Shown here: positions 1 to 7,570 of the stretch, one piece after another | How positions within the stretch are numbered: the stretch's first letter is position 1 | Layout: every line of letters starts with the position of its first letter | DNA from: Jejubacter sp036620675 | Lineage (GTDB): Bacteria; Pseudomonadota; Gammaproteobacteria; Enterobacterales; Enterobacteriaceae | Length of the DNA stretch: 64,000 bases | Assembly: GCA_036620675.1 (NCBI GenBank) | Contig: JAZHEE010000006.1 | Direction: 5' to 3' (one strand) | The notes under the pieces: model-generated | Database searches by the model: none | What the model saw: only the letters and a program-made list of their open reading frames with translations | What the model was told of the DNA's origin: nothing | Position numbers and translations under genes: made by a program

Positions 1-74
1 GTGGGTGATGACGGGATCGAACCGCCGACCCCCTCCTTGTAAGGGAGGTGCTCTCCCGGCTGAGCTAATCACCC
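1..74 (-). tRNA. valT: tRNA-Val (anticodon TAC), 3' end cut by window edge
   Basis: Read on the minus strand the gene begins GGGTGATTAGCTCAG at 74. It has a D-arm, an anticodon loop with TAC, a GGTTCGATCC T-arm and an acceptor 3' strand matching the 5' end. The last two bases of the encoded CCA fall outside the window. It lies just downstream of the tRNA-Lys gene in the same transcript, as lysT-valT do in E. coli after cpoB. Confidence 0.95.
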
Positions 75-100
75 ACTGCGTACTGCTACCAGATTTTAAG

Positions 101-176
101 TGGTGGGTCGTGCAGGGCTCGAACCTGCGACCAATTGATTAAAAGTCAACTGCTCTACCAACTGAGCTAACGACCC
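101..176 (-). tRNA. lysT: tRNA-Lys (anticodon TTT)
   Basis: On the minus strand this reads GGGTCGTTAGCTCAG with anticodon TTT (GACTTTTAATC loop), a GGTTCGAATCC T-arm and an encoded CCA. It is 76 nt long. It is the first gene of a tRNA operon that continues into tRNA-Val and past the window edge. In E. coli the equivalent lysT-valT-lysW operon follows cpoB on the same strand. Confidence 0.97.
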
Positions 177-224
177 ACTTTTTTGCCGCCGCGGATTAAT
201 CGCTTAACCCCCGGCAACGGCGGC

Positions 225-254
225 ATATATTACTGATTTAAGGCGCTGACGCAA
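225..254 (-). promoter_or_regulatory. probable promoter of the Lys/Val tRNA operon
   Basis: On the minus strand there is TTGCGT (249-254), a 16-bp spacer and TAATAT (227-232), followed by a G+C-rich stretch of the kind found at stringently controlled stable-RNA promoters. It lies about 50 bp upstream of the tRNA-Lys 5' end. It was predicted by eye only. Confidence 0.55.
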
Positions 255-340
255 CCTTAATTTTAACAACCATCGTCTGACCGCTCAGGATTCACGCGCC
301 ACGCGCAGAAAAGCGACACATTCTGGTCACGCCGCGCCCG

Positions 341-1132
341 TCAGAGCGCGGAAAGTTTCTTTTGCGCCTGGGTGGCGGCGCTGGTGCCCGGATACTTGCT
401 GATAACCTGCTGATAAACGGCCTTCGCTTTTTCCTTGTCACCTTTCTCCTGCATGACTGTCCCTACTTTGTAAAACGCGTCCGGCGCCTTGGGAGACTTG
501 GGATAGCTCTTCACCACCAGGGCAAAGTAGTGTACCGCGCTGTCCTTCTGCCCCTTGTTGTAGTAGAGCTGACCGAGCCAGTAGTTGGCATTAGGCTGAT
601 AGGTGGAGTCAGGATATTTTTTAACAAAGGCCTGGAATGCCGCGATCGCCTCGTCGCTGCGTTTTGCCTGTACCAGCGCAAACGCGGCGTTATAGTCGCT
701 GTTGGCATCACCGCCCTGTATCGCCTTTCCCCCGTTATCTGCTCCCGGGGAAGCCTGGGTACCCGCCGCTGCGCCCTGATTCTGAGCGCCACCACTGCCC
801 TGCTGCTGCCCGGCGTTACCGCCCTTCAGTTCCTCTATCTGCAACAGAATTTGTTTCTGGCGTTCGACCACCTGGTTGAGCTGATACTGACTTTCCTGAA
901 TCTGGCCGCGCAGCTGAGCGATATCCGTCTGGTTATCGGCAGCCTGCTGCTGAAGCTGAGTTAATAACTGGCTGTGCGCATTACTGATGCGCTCAAGTTG
1001 AGTGACCCGATCTTCGACCGAGCCGGAACCGACGCTACTGATTGACGCTTGGGCATGAGCGGCCCCCAACGGGGCCGCAACGCCAACCAGCAACGACAGA
1101 GCCAACAGAGATTGTCTGAAGTTACTGCTCAT
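341..1132 (-). CDS. cpoB: CpoB (YbgF), periplasmic coordinator of cell division and Tol-Pal
   Basis: CpoB links peptidoglycan synthesis by PBP1B with outer-membrane constriction driven by Tol-Pal. The 263-residue protein starts with a signal peptide (cleavage probably after AAHA, about residue 27). A Gln-rich coiled-coil trimerisation segment follows (about 40-105), then a Gly/Gln/Ala-rich linker, then TPR repeats to the C terminus (YNAAFALVQ..., YWLGQLYYNKG..., AFYKVGTVMQ...). Length is the same as in E. coli. It is the last gene of the tol-pal cluster, 9 bp after pal. The gene order and the fold make the call secure. Confidence 0.97.
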   Translation of the reverse strand: MSSNFRQSLLALSLLVGVAAPLGAAHAQASISSVGSGSVEDRVTQLERISNAHSQLLTQLQQQAADNQTDIAQLRGQIQESQYQLNQVVERQKQILLQIEELKGGNAGQQQGSGGAQNQGAAAGTQASPGADNGGKAIQGGDANSDYNAAFALVQAKRSDEAIAAFQAFVKKYPDSTYQPNANYWLGQLYYNKGQKDSAVHYFALVVKSYPKSPKAPDAFYKVGTVMQEKGDKEKAKAVYQQVISKYPGTSAATQAQKKLSAL

Positions 1133-1141
1133 GCCGTTCTC

Positions 1142-1672
1142 TTAGTAAACCAGTACCGCACGACGGTTTTTCGCATAAGCGGCTTCGTCGTGACCCAGTA
1201 CTGCGGGTTTCTCTTTACCGTAGGAGACGATAGCTATCTGATCGGCAGATACGCCTTTACCCTGCAGGTACATTTTCACCGCGTTCGCGCGGCGCTCGCC
1301 CAGGGCGATGTTGTATTCCGGCGTACCGCGCTCGTCCGCATGACCTTCGATGGTCACTTTGTAAGAGGGATTGTTACGCAGGAAGGCCGCATGGGCGTCC
1401 AGCATCTGCTGGAATTCGGAGTTTACGTCGTAGCTGTCATAGCCGAAGTAAACGATGTTGTTCTGCTGCAGTTGCTGCATCTGCAGACGCGCCTGCTCGT
1501 CGGCGGACATATTGCCGTTGCCGCCATTGGCGCCGGTCATACCGCTACCTGCACCCATCATGCCGCCAGCACCGCTCTGATCGTTGTCGGCGCTCTTATT
1601 AGAGCTACAAGCGGCAATCGCCATCACAGGCAGCGCCAGCATCAGCCCTTTCAGCACTTTGTTCAGTTGCAT
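1142..1672 (-). CDS. pal: Pal, peptidoglycan-associated outer-membrane lipoprotein
   Basis: Pal anchors the outer membrane to peptidoglycan and is loaded at the septum by TolB/TolA. The start chosen gives MQLNKVLKGLMLALPVMAIA and then AC, placing the lipobox cysteine at residue 22 as in E. coli. An in-frame extension 25 codons upstream lacks any signal character and was discarded. A Gly/Met/Asn-rich tether follows, then the OmpA-like domain with the diaminopimelate-binding motif region (EGHADERGTPEYN, GERRANAV). The product has 176 residues. It sits 34 bp after tolB and 9 bp before cpoB. Confidence 0.97.
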   Translation of the reverse strand: MQLNKVLKGLMLALPVMAIAACSSNKSADNDQSGAGGMMGAGSGMTGANGGNGNMSADEQARLQMQQLQQNNIVYFGYDSYDVNSEFQQMLDAHAAFLRNNPSYKVTIEGHADERGTPEYNIALGERRANAVKMYLQGKGVSADQIAIVSYGKEKPAVLGHDEAAYAKNRRAVLVY

Positions 1673-1706
1673 GTTTTTATCCTTATTCACTATCACTCTA
1701 TTGTTA

Positions 1707-2999
1707 TCAGAGATACGGCGACCAGGCAGGGAATTTAACCTGACCATCGGTTGCCGGTAGACGCGCTTTGAAACGCCCGTCTGTTGAAACCAGGTTCAGC
1801 ACGGAGCCCATCCCCTGGGAAGAGCTATAGATAACCATTGTGCCGTTCGGTGCCAGACTTGGCGTCTCATCCAGGAACGTGGAGCTCAGCGTTTGTACGC
1901 CCCCCGTCGCCAGATCCTGTTTGGCGATGTTCTGCTTGCCGTTATTGGAGCTGACCATAACCATAAATTTACCGTCGTCACTGACGTCCGCATCCTGATT
2001 CTGGGAGCCTTCCCAGGTCAGACGCTGAGCGGTGCCGCCGTTAACGTTCACTTTATAAACCTGAGGACGACCCGCCTGATCAGAGGTAAAGGCCAGGTTC
2101 TGGCTGTCCGGGAACCAGGTCGGTTCGGTATTGTTGCTGCGCCCGTTAGTCACCTGACGCATCTGACCAGAAGCCAGATCCATTACGTACAGCTGCAAAC
2201 TCCCGGTTTTAGAGAGCGCGAAGGCCAGCTTCGAACCATCCGGCGAGAAAGCCGGCGCCCCGTTGTGGCGCGGGAAAGAAGCTATCTGGCGCACGTTACC
2301 GTTAGACAGCGTCTGTACCACCAGCGCCGAACGACCGCTTTCGAAGGTAACATAGGCCAGTTTGCTGCCATCCGACGACCAGGCCGGCGACATCAGTGGC
2401 TGGCTGGAACGGTGCACCACAAACTGGTTATAGCCGTCATAGTCGGATACCCGCAGCTCGTAAGGGAACTGGCCGCCGTTGGTCTGTACCACGTAAGCGA
2501 TACGGGTACGGAACGCGCCTTTAATGCCGGTGAGCTTTTCAAAGACCTCATCGCTGGCGGTGTGCGCCGCATAGCGCAGCCACTGCTTGTTCACCTTATA
2601 AGAGTTCTGGGCCAGTACCGTGCCCGGAGAACCGCCGGTGTCCACCAGCTGATACGCAACGGTATAGCCGCCATCCGGGTTCGGCGTCACCTGCCCGACC
2701 ACCACGGCGTCAATGCCCAGCGCGGACCAGGCCTGAGGCTGAACTTCCTGAGCGGAGCCCGGCTGCTGCGGCAGGCGCGCTCTGTCCAGCGGATTAAACT
2801 TGCCGCTGTTACGCAGATCCGCCGCCACGATTTCACCAATGTCTTCCGGCGCGCTACCAGGGCCGCTCCATTTAAATGGCGCAACACCGATAGGACGTGC
2901 GGAGTCCACCCCCTGTGTTATCTCTATTCGAACTTCCGCATGCAGGACGGCTGCCCACAGCATCAGAAAACTTAATGCGACTCGTAATGCCTGCTTCAT
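1707..2999 (-). CDS. tolB: TolB, periplasmic beta-propeller protein of the Tol-Pal system
   Basis: TolB shuttles between Pal and TolA/OmpF to relocate Pal to division sites. Its length of 430 residues equals the E. coli protein. The start at MKQALRVALSFLMLWA gives a good Sec signal peptide ending near VLHA. A longer in-frame start 46 codons upstream would bury the signal peptide and was rejected. An N-terminal alpha/beta domain precedes a six-bladed propeller with repeated WSSDGSKLAYV, FSPDGSKLAFA and WFPDSQNLAFT motifs. The 174-bp gap to tolA upstream is the place where E. coli has an internal promoter. Confidence 0.97.
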   Translation of the reverse strand: MKQALRVALSFLMLWAAVLHAEVRIEITQGVDSARPIGVAPFKWSGPGSAPEDIGEIVAADLRNSGKFNPLDRARLPQQPGSAQEVQPQAWSALGIDAVVVGQVTPNPDGGYTVAYQLVDTGGSPGTVLAQNSYKVNKQWLRYAAHTASDEVFEKLTGIKGAFRTRIAYVVQTNGGQFPYELRVSDYDGYNQFVVHRSSQPLMSPAWSSDGSKLAYVTFESGRSALVVQTLSNGNVRQIASFPRHNGAPAFSPDGSKLAFALSKTGSLQLYVMDLASGQMRQVTNGRSNNTEPTWFPDSQNLAFTSDQAGRPQVYKVNVNGGTAQRLTWEGSQNQDADVSDDGKFMVMVSSNNGKQNIAKQDLATGGVQTLSSTFLDETPSLAPNGTMVIYSSSQGMGSVLNLVSTDGRFKARLPATDGQVKFPAWSPYL

Positions 3000-3173
3000 C
3001 ATTTCTCCCTTATCCGGGCCTGCAAACCCACGATAATTTAGCAGAATGTTAACAAACCGGTATAGTGCTAACGTTTTATCCTGCCCTGTGCGACCACGGA
3101 ATCCAACGCATCTTCGAAGATGCGCATCTGCTGCCACCTGAATTATGCAGGATAATCTCCGTTCGCGCTGGCC

Positions 3174-4295
3174 TTAAGGTTTAAAGTCCAGCGGCGCGTT
3201 TTTAAAGACCTCATAAACGGCCTGGCTGGGCGGCTTAGGCATATGCGCCTGACGAGCGGCGGTAACGGCCGCCCGGCACAGCGCCGGATCGCCCCCTTCA
3301 GACTGCACATCCAACAGCAGGCCATCCGGAGCCAGCTTCACGCGCAGCGTACAGGTCTTACCGGCATACGAAGAGGCATCGTAAAACTTGCTCTCAATCG
3401 CCGACTTGATCTGGGCTGCATAGCTGTTGATCTCCGCCCCCGAGGCGCCGTTATGCTTATTATTCCCCTTCCCGGCCGGCGCGGCATTGTTTCCCTGCGC
3501 GCCGCCGCCGGTTTTCGGTGCATTCTTACTCGAGCTCAAATCGCCCAGCAGATCGTCTACTCCCTGAGCGGCAGCAGCCTTTTCCGCTGCGGCTTTCTTC
3601 TCGGCAGCGGCCTTTTCCGCGGCGGCTTTCTTCGCGGCCGCTTTTTCAGCTGCCGCTTTTTCCGCAGCGGCCTTCTTCGCGGCAGCCGCTTTTTCTGCCG
3701 CCGCTTTTTCGGCAGCGGCTTTCTCGGCAGCTTTCTTCGCGGCTTCCTCCTGTGCCTTCTTCTGTGCGGCTGCGGCTTTCGCTGCCTCTTCTTCAGCCTG
3801 TTTCTTCGCCTTAGCGGCAGCGGCTTTCGCTTGTTCCTCGGCTTTTGCCTTCGCCGCAGCCGCGGCCTCTTCGGCCTGCTGTTTCTGCTGTTCGGCCCGC
3901 TTCGCCGCTTCCTCAGCCTGCTTTTGCTGCTCGGCCTGCTGCTGGCGGGCTTTCTCCTGCGCTTCCAGCCGCTCTTTTTCCAGCTGTTTCAGACGCGCCT
4001 GTTCGGCGGCCTGCTTTTCGCGTAGCTCTTCCGCCTGCTGCTGAGCCTGCTTTTCACGCTGCTCCCGAGCCCGGCGGGCGCTCGCCTGCTGCTGCTGTTC
4101 CCGATTGTATTGCTGTACGACGGCGCCGGGATCAACCATCACGGCATCGATAGCCCCGCCGCCGCCACCGGCGGATTCATCGATATGTTCATCGAATGAA
4201 CTCCAGATCAGTAGCGCAATCAGCAGAATATGCAGCACCACTGAAACGATAATCGCTCGCTTCAGCTTCGCATTTTCTTCGCTTGCCTTTGACAC
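3174..4295 (-). CDS. tolA: TolA, energy-transducing inner-membrane/periplasm-spanning protein
   Basis: TolA is driven by TolQR and the proton motive force and reaches through the periplasm to TolB, Pal and CpoB. Domains are visible: a single TM helix near residues 14-34 (IIVSVVLHILLIALLIW), a long Ala/Lys/Glu/Gln helix from about 60 to 245 made of repeats such as EKAAAEKAAA, a Gly/Asn linker, and the C-terminal globular domain (about 275-373) with the two conserved cysteines (GKTCTLRV, PALCRAAV). At 373 residues it is about 50 shorter than the E. coli protein. The loss is probably in the repetitive helix, which varies in length between enterics. Confidence 0.97.
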   Translation of the reverse strand: MSKASEENAKLKRAIIVSVVLHILLIALLIWSSFDEHIDESAGGGGGAIDAVMVDPGAVVQQYNREQQQQASARRAREQREKQAQQQAEELREKQAAEQARLKQLEKERLEAQEKARQQQAEQQKQAEEAAKRAEQQKQQAEEAAAAAKAKAEEQAKAAAAKAKKQAEEEAAKAAAAQKKAQEEAAKKAAEKAAAEKAAAEKAAAAKKAAAEKAAAEKAAAKKAAAEKAAAEKKAAAEKAAAAQGVDDLLGDLSSSKNAPKTGGGAQGNNAAPAGKGNNKHNGASGAEINSYAAQIKSAIESKFYDASSYAGKTCTLRVKLAPDGLLLDVQSEGGDPALCRAAVTAARQAHMPKPPSQAVYEVFKNAPLDFKP

Positions 4296-4335
4296 TCCAG
4301 GTTCCCCAAAACTGTTCGGTTAAGACACCCGCTTA

Positions 4336-4764
4336 TCAGATAGGCTGGGTCATTAACCCAACGGACGTAACACCTGCCTGATGCAGCAGATTCAGGGCCT
4401 TAATCACTTCGTCGTAAGGCACCTCTTTAGCACCGCCAATCAGGAATACCGTTTTCGGGTTTTCCTGCAAACGGCGCTGCGCTTCCGCCGCCACCTGCTC
4501 TGCAGGCAGTTGATCCATACGATCCTTACCGACGACAATGCTGTATTGCCCAACGCCCGCCACCTCGACGATCACCGGCGGTTCATCCTGGGTGCTGACC
4601 GTCTTCGAGTCGGTTGCATCCGGCAGATCTACCTCAACGCTCTGGGTGATGATCGGCGCCGTTGCCATAAAGATCAGTAACAACACCAGCAATACATCCA
4701 GAAGTGGAACAATATTGATTTCAGACTTCAGCTCGCGCCGACGCCGTCCACGTATTCTGGCCAT
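4336..4764 (-). CDS. tolR: TolR, ExbD-family stator protein of the Tol motor
   Basis: TolR forms the proton channel with TolQ. The 142-residue protein has one N-terminal TM helix (IVPLLDVLLVLLLIFMATAP) containing the essential channel aspartate in the sequence PLLDVLL, and a periplasmic peptidoglycan-binding domain. It lies 3 bp after tolQ and 40 bp before tolA, so it is co-transcribed. Length and motifs match E. coli TolR. Confidence 0.98.
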   Translation of the reverse strand: MARIRGRRRRELKSEINIVPLLDVLLVLLLIFMATAPIITQSVEVDLPDATDSKTVSTQDEPPVIVEVAGVGQYSIVVGKDRMDQLPAEQVAAEAQRRLQENPKTVFLIGGAKEVPYDEVIKALNLLHQAGVTSVGLMTQPI

Positions 4765-4767
4765 GGT

Positions 4768-5460
4768 TTACCCCTTGCTGCTTTCGCTGGTACTGAAAGC
4801 CTGACGGTGCAGGATGGCGGTGAACTCCTCCATAAAGTTGTCGTAATTCAGTTCCAGCTTGTTCACCCGCTGATTAAGACGGTTGTAAGCCATCACGGCC
4901 GGAATAGCGGCGAACAGGCCGATCGCGGTCGCGATCAGCGCTTCGGCGATACCCGGCGCCACCATTTGCAGCGTCGCCTGCTTCACCGCACCCAGCGCGA
5001 TAAAGGCATGCATAATCCCCCACACGGTGCCAAACAGACCGATATACGGACTGATGGAACCTACGGTGCCAAGGAACGGAATATGGGTTTCCAGGTTTTC
5101 CAGTTCGCGGTTCATGGAAATACGCATGGCGCGCGACGCCCCTTCGACAATCGCCTCCGGCGCATGGCTGTTGGCGCGATGCAGTCGGGCGAACTCCTTA
5201 AACCCGGCATAGAAAATCTGTTCAGAGCCCGCCAGAGTGTCGCGACGCCCCTGGCTTTCCTGGTAGAGCCTGGAGAGCTCGATACCAGACCAGAATTTAT
5301 CTTCAAAGGCTTCGGCTTCGCGCGCCGCCGAATTCAGGATCCGGGTACGCTGAATGATGATTGCCCAGGAAGCTATAGAAAAACCAATCAAAATCAACAT
5401 GATGAGTTTGACCAGCAGACTTGCTTTCATAAACAAGTCGATGATATTCATGTCAGTCAC
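4768..5460 (-). CDS. tolQ: TolQ, MotA/ExbB-family proton channel subunit
   Basis: TolQ surrounds TolR in the inner-membrane motor of Tol-Pal. It has 230 residues with three TM helices, near 18-38, 137-157 and 170-192. The start is GTG (GTGACTGACATGAAT), overlapping the ybgC stop by 4 bp (GTGA). The same arrangement exists in E. coli and implies translational coupling. Confidence 0.98.
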   Translation of the reverse strand: MTDMNIIDLFMKASLLVKLIMLILIGFSIASWAIIIQRTRILNSAAREAEAFEDKFWSGIELSRLYQESQGRRDTLAGSEQIFYAGFKEFARLHRANSHAPEAIVEGASRAMRISMNRELENLETHIPFLGTVGSISPYIGLFGTVWGIMHAFIALGAVKQATLQMVAPGIAEALIATAIGLFAAIPAVMAYNRLNQRVNKLELNYDNFMEEFTAILHRQAFSTSESSKG

Positions 5461-5861
5461 TGCTTAAACTCCGCGACGATAGACTTGGGAAGCGCTCGGG
5501 GCTTCATAGTGGTTGGGTCAACGCAAACAATCAGCACCTCAGCTTCATTCAGGGTTTTGCCGTCGGCGTTAACAATTTTTTGTGAGAATACGAGCGATGT
5601 GCCGCGCATGGAAACGATGTGGGTCTGAATCTCCAGCATGTCGTCCAGTCGGGCGGGAGCCAGGTACTCCAGGTTCATTTTGCGCACCACAAAAGCCACC
5701 TGCTGTTCCAGCAACACCTGCTGACTAAAGTGGTGGTGGCGCAGCATCTCGGTACGCGCTCGTTCATAAAAGGCAACGTAACTGGCATGGTACGCCATGC
5801 CGCCGGCATCGGTGTCTTCGTAGTAGACCCGAACCGGCCATCGAAATAGCTCAACGTTCAC
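5457..5861 (-). CDS. ybgC: YbgC, hot-dog fold acyl-CoA thioesterase
   Basis: This is a 4-hydroxybenzoyl-CoA-thioesterase-like enzyme that acts on acyl-CoAs and associates with acyl carrier protein. It is always the first gene of the tol-pal cluster in enterics. The catalytic-loop motif YYEDTDAGG is near residues 13-21. GTG at 5861 was chosen because it gives 134 residues as in E. coli; an ATG 7 codons upstream is possible but has a poorer context. It overlaps tolQ by 4 bp. Confidence 0.93.
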   Translation of the reverse strand: MNVELFRWPVRVYYEDTDAGGMAYHASYVAFYERARTEMLRHHHFSQQVLLEQQVAFVVRKMNLEYLAPARLDDMLEIQTHIVSMRGTSLVFSQKIVNADGKTLNEAEVLIVCVDPTTMKPRALPKSIVAEFKQ

Positions 5862-5950
5862 TTTACATCCCGGTAATGCCAATAAACGTAGCTACTATAC
5901 GCAAGCGGAACAGGGTTGGGAATGGGGGGAAGCCTGGGAAGCGTAAATAT

Positions 5951-5978
5951 ATTTATGGGCTGGTAACAGCCCATAAAT
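5951..5978 (-). terminator. stem-loop between ybgE and ybgC
   Basis: A perfect 12-bp inverted repeat (ATTTATGGGCTG, loop GTAA, CAGCCCATAAAT) lies 17 bp after the ybgE stop. There is no clear U-run, only AAATATATTTA, so it may attenuate or stabilise the cyd transcript rather than end it. It is the only strong structure between the cyd and tol operons. Confidence 0.45.
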
Positions 5979-5994
5979 GCGGCCTGACGCCGCT

Positions 5995-6291
5995 TCAGGA
6001 AAAGAAAAACGCAATGCCAAGTAACAGTACGGGAAGTGCGATTACCGGACAAAAAACGCCCTGCCACAGCGCCTTTTTCGGACGAAACCCTACTCCGTGA
6101 ATCACTCCGGCACAAACGGCCCACATAAGCAGAAAGCCGTGCCAAATGGAAAGCGCGCTGGTTTTCGCGGCAAAGCGGGAGGGATCCCAGAAAATGCAGC
6201 CAGCCAGTACCAGCGCCAGTAGCAGGGAAAGGGCCCGTAATGGGCCCTTGTCCATTATCGCGTAAAGTCGGGTTACCACTGACTCAATCAC
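5995..6291 (-). CDS. ybgE: YbgE, small membrane protein of the cyd operon
   Basis: A 98-residue protein with three predicted TM helices and the conserved segment IFWDPSRFAAKTSALSIWHG. It is co-transcribed with cydABX in enterics; its exact role in cytochrome bd-I function is not settled. The start is GTG at 6291, overlapping the cydX stop (GTGA, 4 bp), so it is probably translationally coupled to cydX. Confidence 0.93.
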   Translation of the reverse strand: MIESVVTRLYAIMDKGPLRALSLLLALVLAGCIFWDPSRFAAKTSALSIWHGFLLMWAVCAGVIHGVGFRPKKALWQGVFCPVIALPVLLLGIAFFFS

Positions 6292-6401
6292 GATTTTTCT
6301 TTAGCGTCTTTTGAAGACTCGGCCTGTTCGATGGCCAGGGCGGTCACGATCCCAAAGGCACAGGCCAGCAGCGTCCCCAGAATCCATGCAAAATACCACA
6401 T
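6288..6401 (-). CDS. cydX: CydX, small subunit of cytochrome bd-I oxidase
   Basis: A 37-codon gene found by reading between cydB and ybgE. The product begins MWYFAWILGTLLACAFGIV and continues with a polar tail ending in KEKS. It is a single TM helix that stabilises the haem b595/d site in CydAB. E. coli CydX has the same length (37 residues) and the same N-terminal sequence pattern. A GGAG ribosome-binding site precedes the ATG. It lies 14 bp after cydB and overlaps ybgE by 4 bp. Confidence 0.95.
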   Translation of the reverse strand: MWYFAWILGTLLACAFGIVTALAIEQAESSKDAKEKS

Positions 6402-6415
6402 GCTTAACTCCTTAC

Positions 6416-7555
6416 TCAGTACAGAGAGTGGCTGTTGCTTTCAATATGCTCTTTGGTGATGCGACCAAACATCTTCCAGTAACACCAGCTGGTGTACAGC
6501 AGGATAATCGGCACAAACACGATAGCAACATAAGTCATCAGGTTCAGCGTCATCTGGCTGGAGGTGGCATCCCACATCGTCAGGCTGGCGTTCATCATAG
6601 TGCTGGACGGCATGATGAACGGGAACATGGCGATACCCGCGGTCAGAATAACGCAGGCCAGCGTCAGAGAAGAGAACAGGAAGGCCCAGGCCCCTTTTTC
6701 CATACGCGAGCACAGCACGGTCAAGAGCGGCAGTACGACGCCCAGAGCCGGAATGGCCCACAGCGCAGGCATATGCTGGAAGTTCACCAGCCAGGCACCC
6801 GCTTCGCGAGCCACTTCCTTGGTCAACGGGTTAGAGGCGGCATGGGTATCCATGGTCGAAGTGACGACATAACCGTCAATACCATACACCACCCAGACAC
6901 CAGCCAGAATGAAGCAGACCATCATCACCAGCGCGGTAATCTGCGCGGTGGCGCGAGCACGCAGGTGCAGTTCGCCAGTGGTACGCATCTGCAGATAGGT
7001 CGCTCCCTGCGTCAGGATCATCGCCACGCTGATGACGCCTGCCAGCAGGCCGAACGGGTTCAGCAACTGGAAGAAGTTGCCGGTATAGGTCAGACGCAGG
7101 TATTCGTCCACGCTGAAAGGCACGCCCTGCAGCAGGTTGCCGAAAGCCACGCCGATCACCAGCGGCGGCACGAAGCTACCGATGAAGACGCCCCAGTCCC
7201 ACATGTTGCGCCAGCCGTTATGTTCGATCTTGGAGCGGTAGTCAAAACCGACCGGACGGAAGAACAAAGAAGCCAGAACCAGAATCATGGCGACATAGAA
7301 CCCGGAGAAAGCGGCGGCATAAACCATCGGCCATGCGGCGAACAGCGCGCCGCCGGCGGTGATAAGCCAGACCTGGTTGCCGTCCCAGTGCGGCGCGATG
7401 CTGTTGATCATCACGCGGCGTTCGGTATCGCTGCGCCCCAGGAAACGGGTCAGCATGCCGACCCCCATGTCGAATCCATCAGTGACCGCAAACCCAATCA
7501 GCAGAATGCCGATCAGCAGCCACCAGATAAAACGTAATACTTCATAATCGATCAT
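6416..7555 (-). CDS. cydB: Cytochrome bd-I ubiquinol oxidase subunit II
   Basis: CydB supports the quinol oxidase CydA in reducing O2 to water at low oxygen tension. The 379-residue length equals E. coli CydB. It is a polytopic membrane protein with an N-terminal FIWWLLIGILLIGFAVTDGFDMG segment (first helix and conserved acidic residues) and eight or nine hydrophobic helices. It lies 15 bp after cydA and 14 bp before cydX, in one operon. Confidence 0.98.
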   Translation of the reverse strand: MIDYEVLRFIWWLLIGILLIGFAVTDGFDMGVGMLTRFLGRSDTERRVMINSIAPHWDGNQVWLITAGGALFAAWPMVYAAAFSGFYVAMILVLASLFFRPVGFDYRSKIEHNGWRNMWDWGVFIGSFVPPLVIGVAFGNLLQGVPFSVDEYLRLTYTGNFFQLLNPFGLLAGVISVAMILTQGATYLQMRTTGELHLRARATAQITALVMMVCFILAGVWVVYGIDGYVVTSTMDTHAASNPLTKEVAREAGAWLVNFQHMPALWAIPALGVVLPLLTVLCSRMEKGAWAFLFSSLTLACVILTAGIAMFPFIMPSSTMMNASLTMWDATSSQMTLNLMTYVAIVFVPIILLYTSWCYWKMFGRITKEHIESNSHSLY

Positions 7556-7570
7556 TTCCCGACTCCTGTC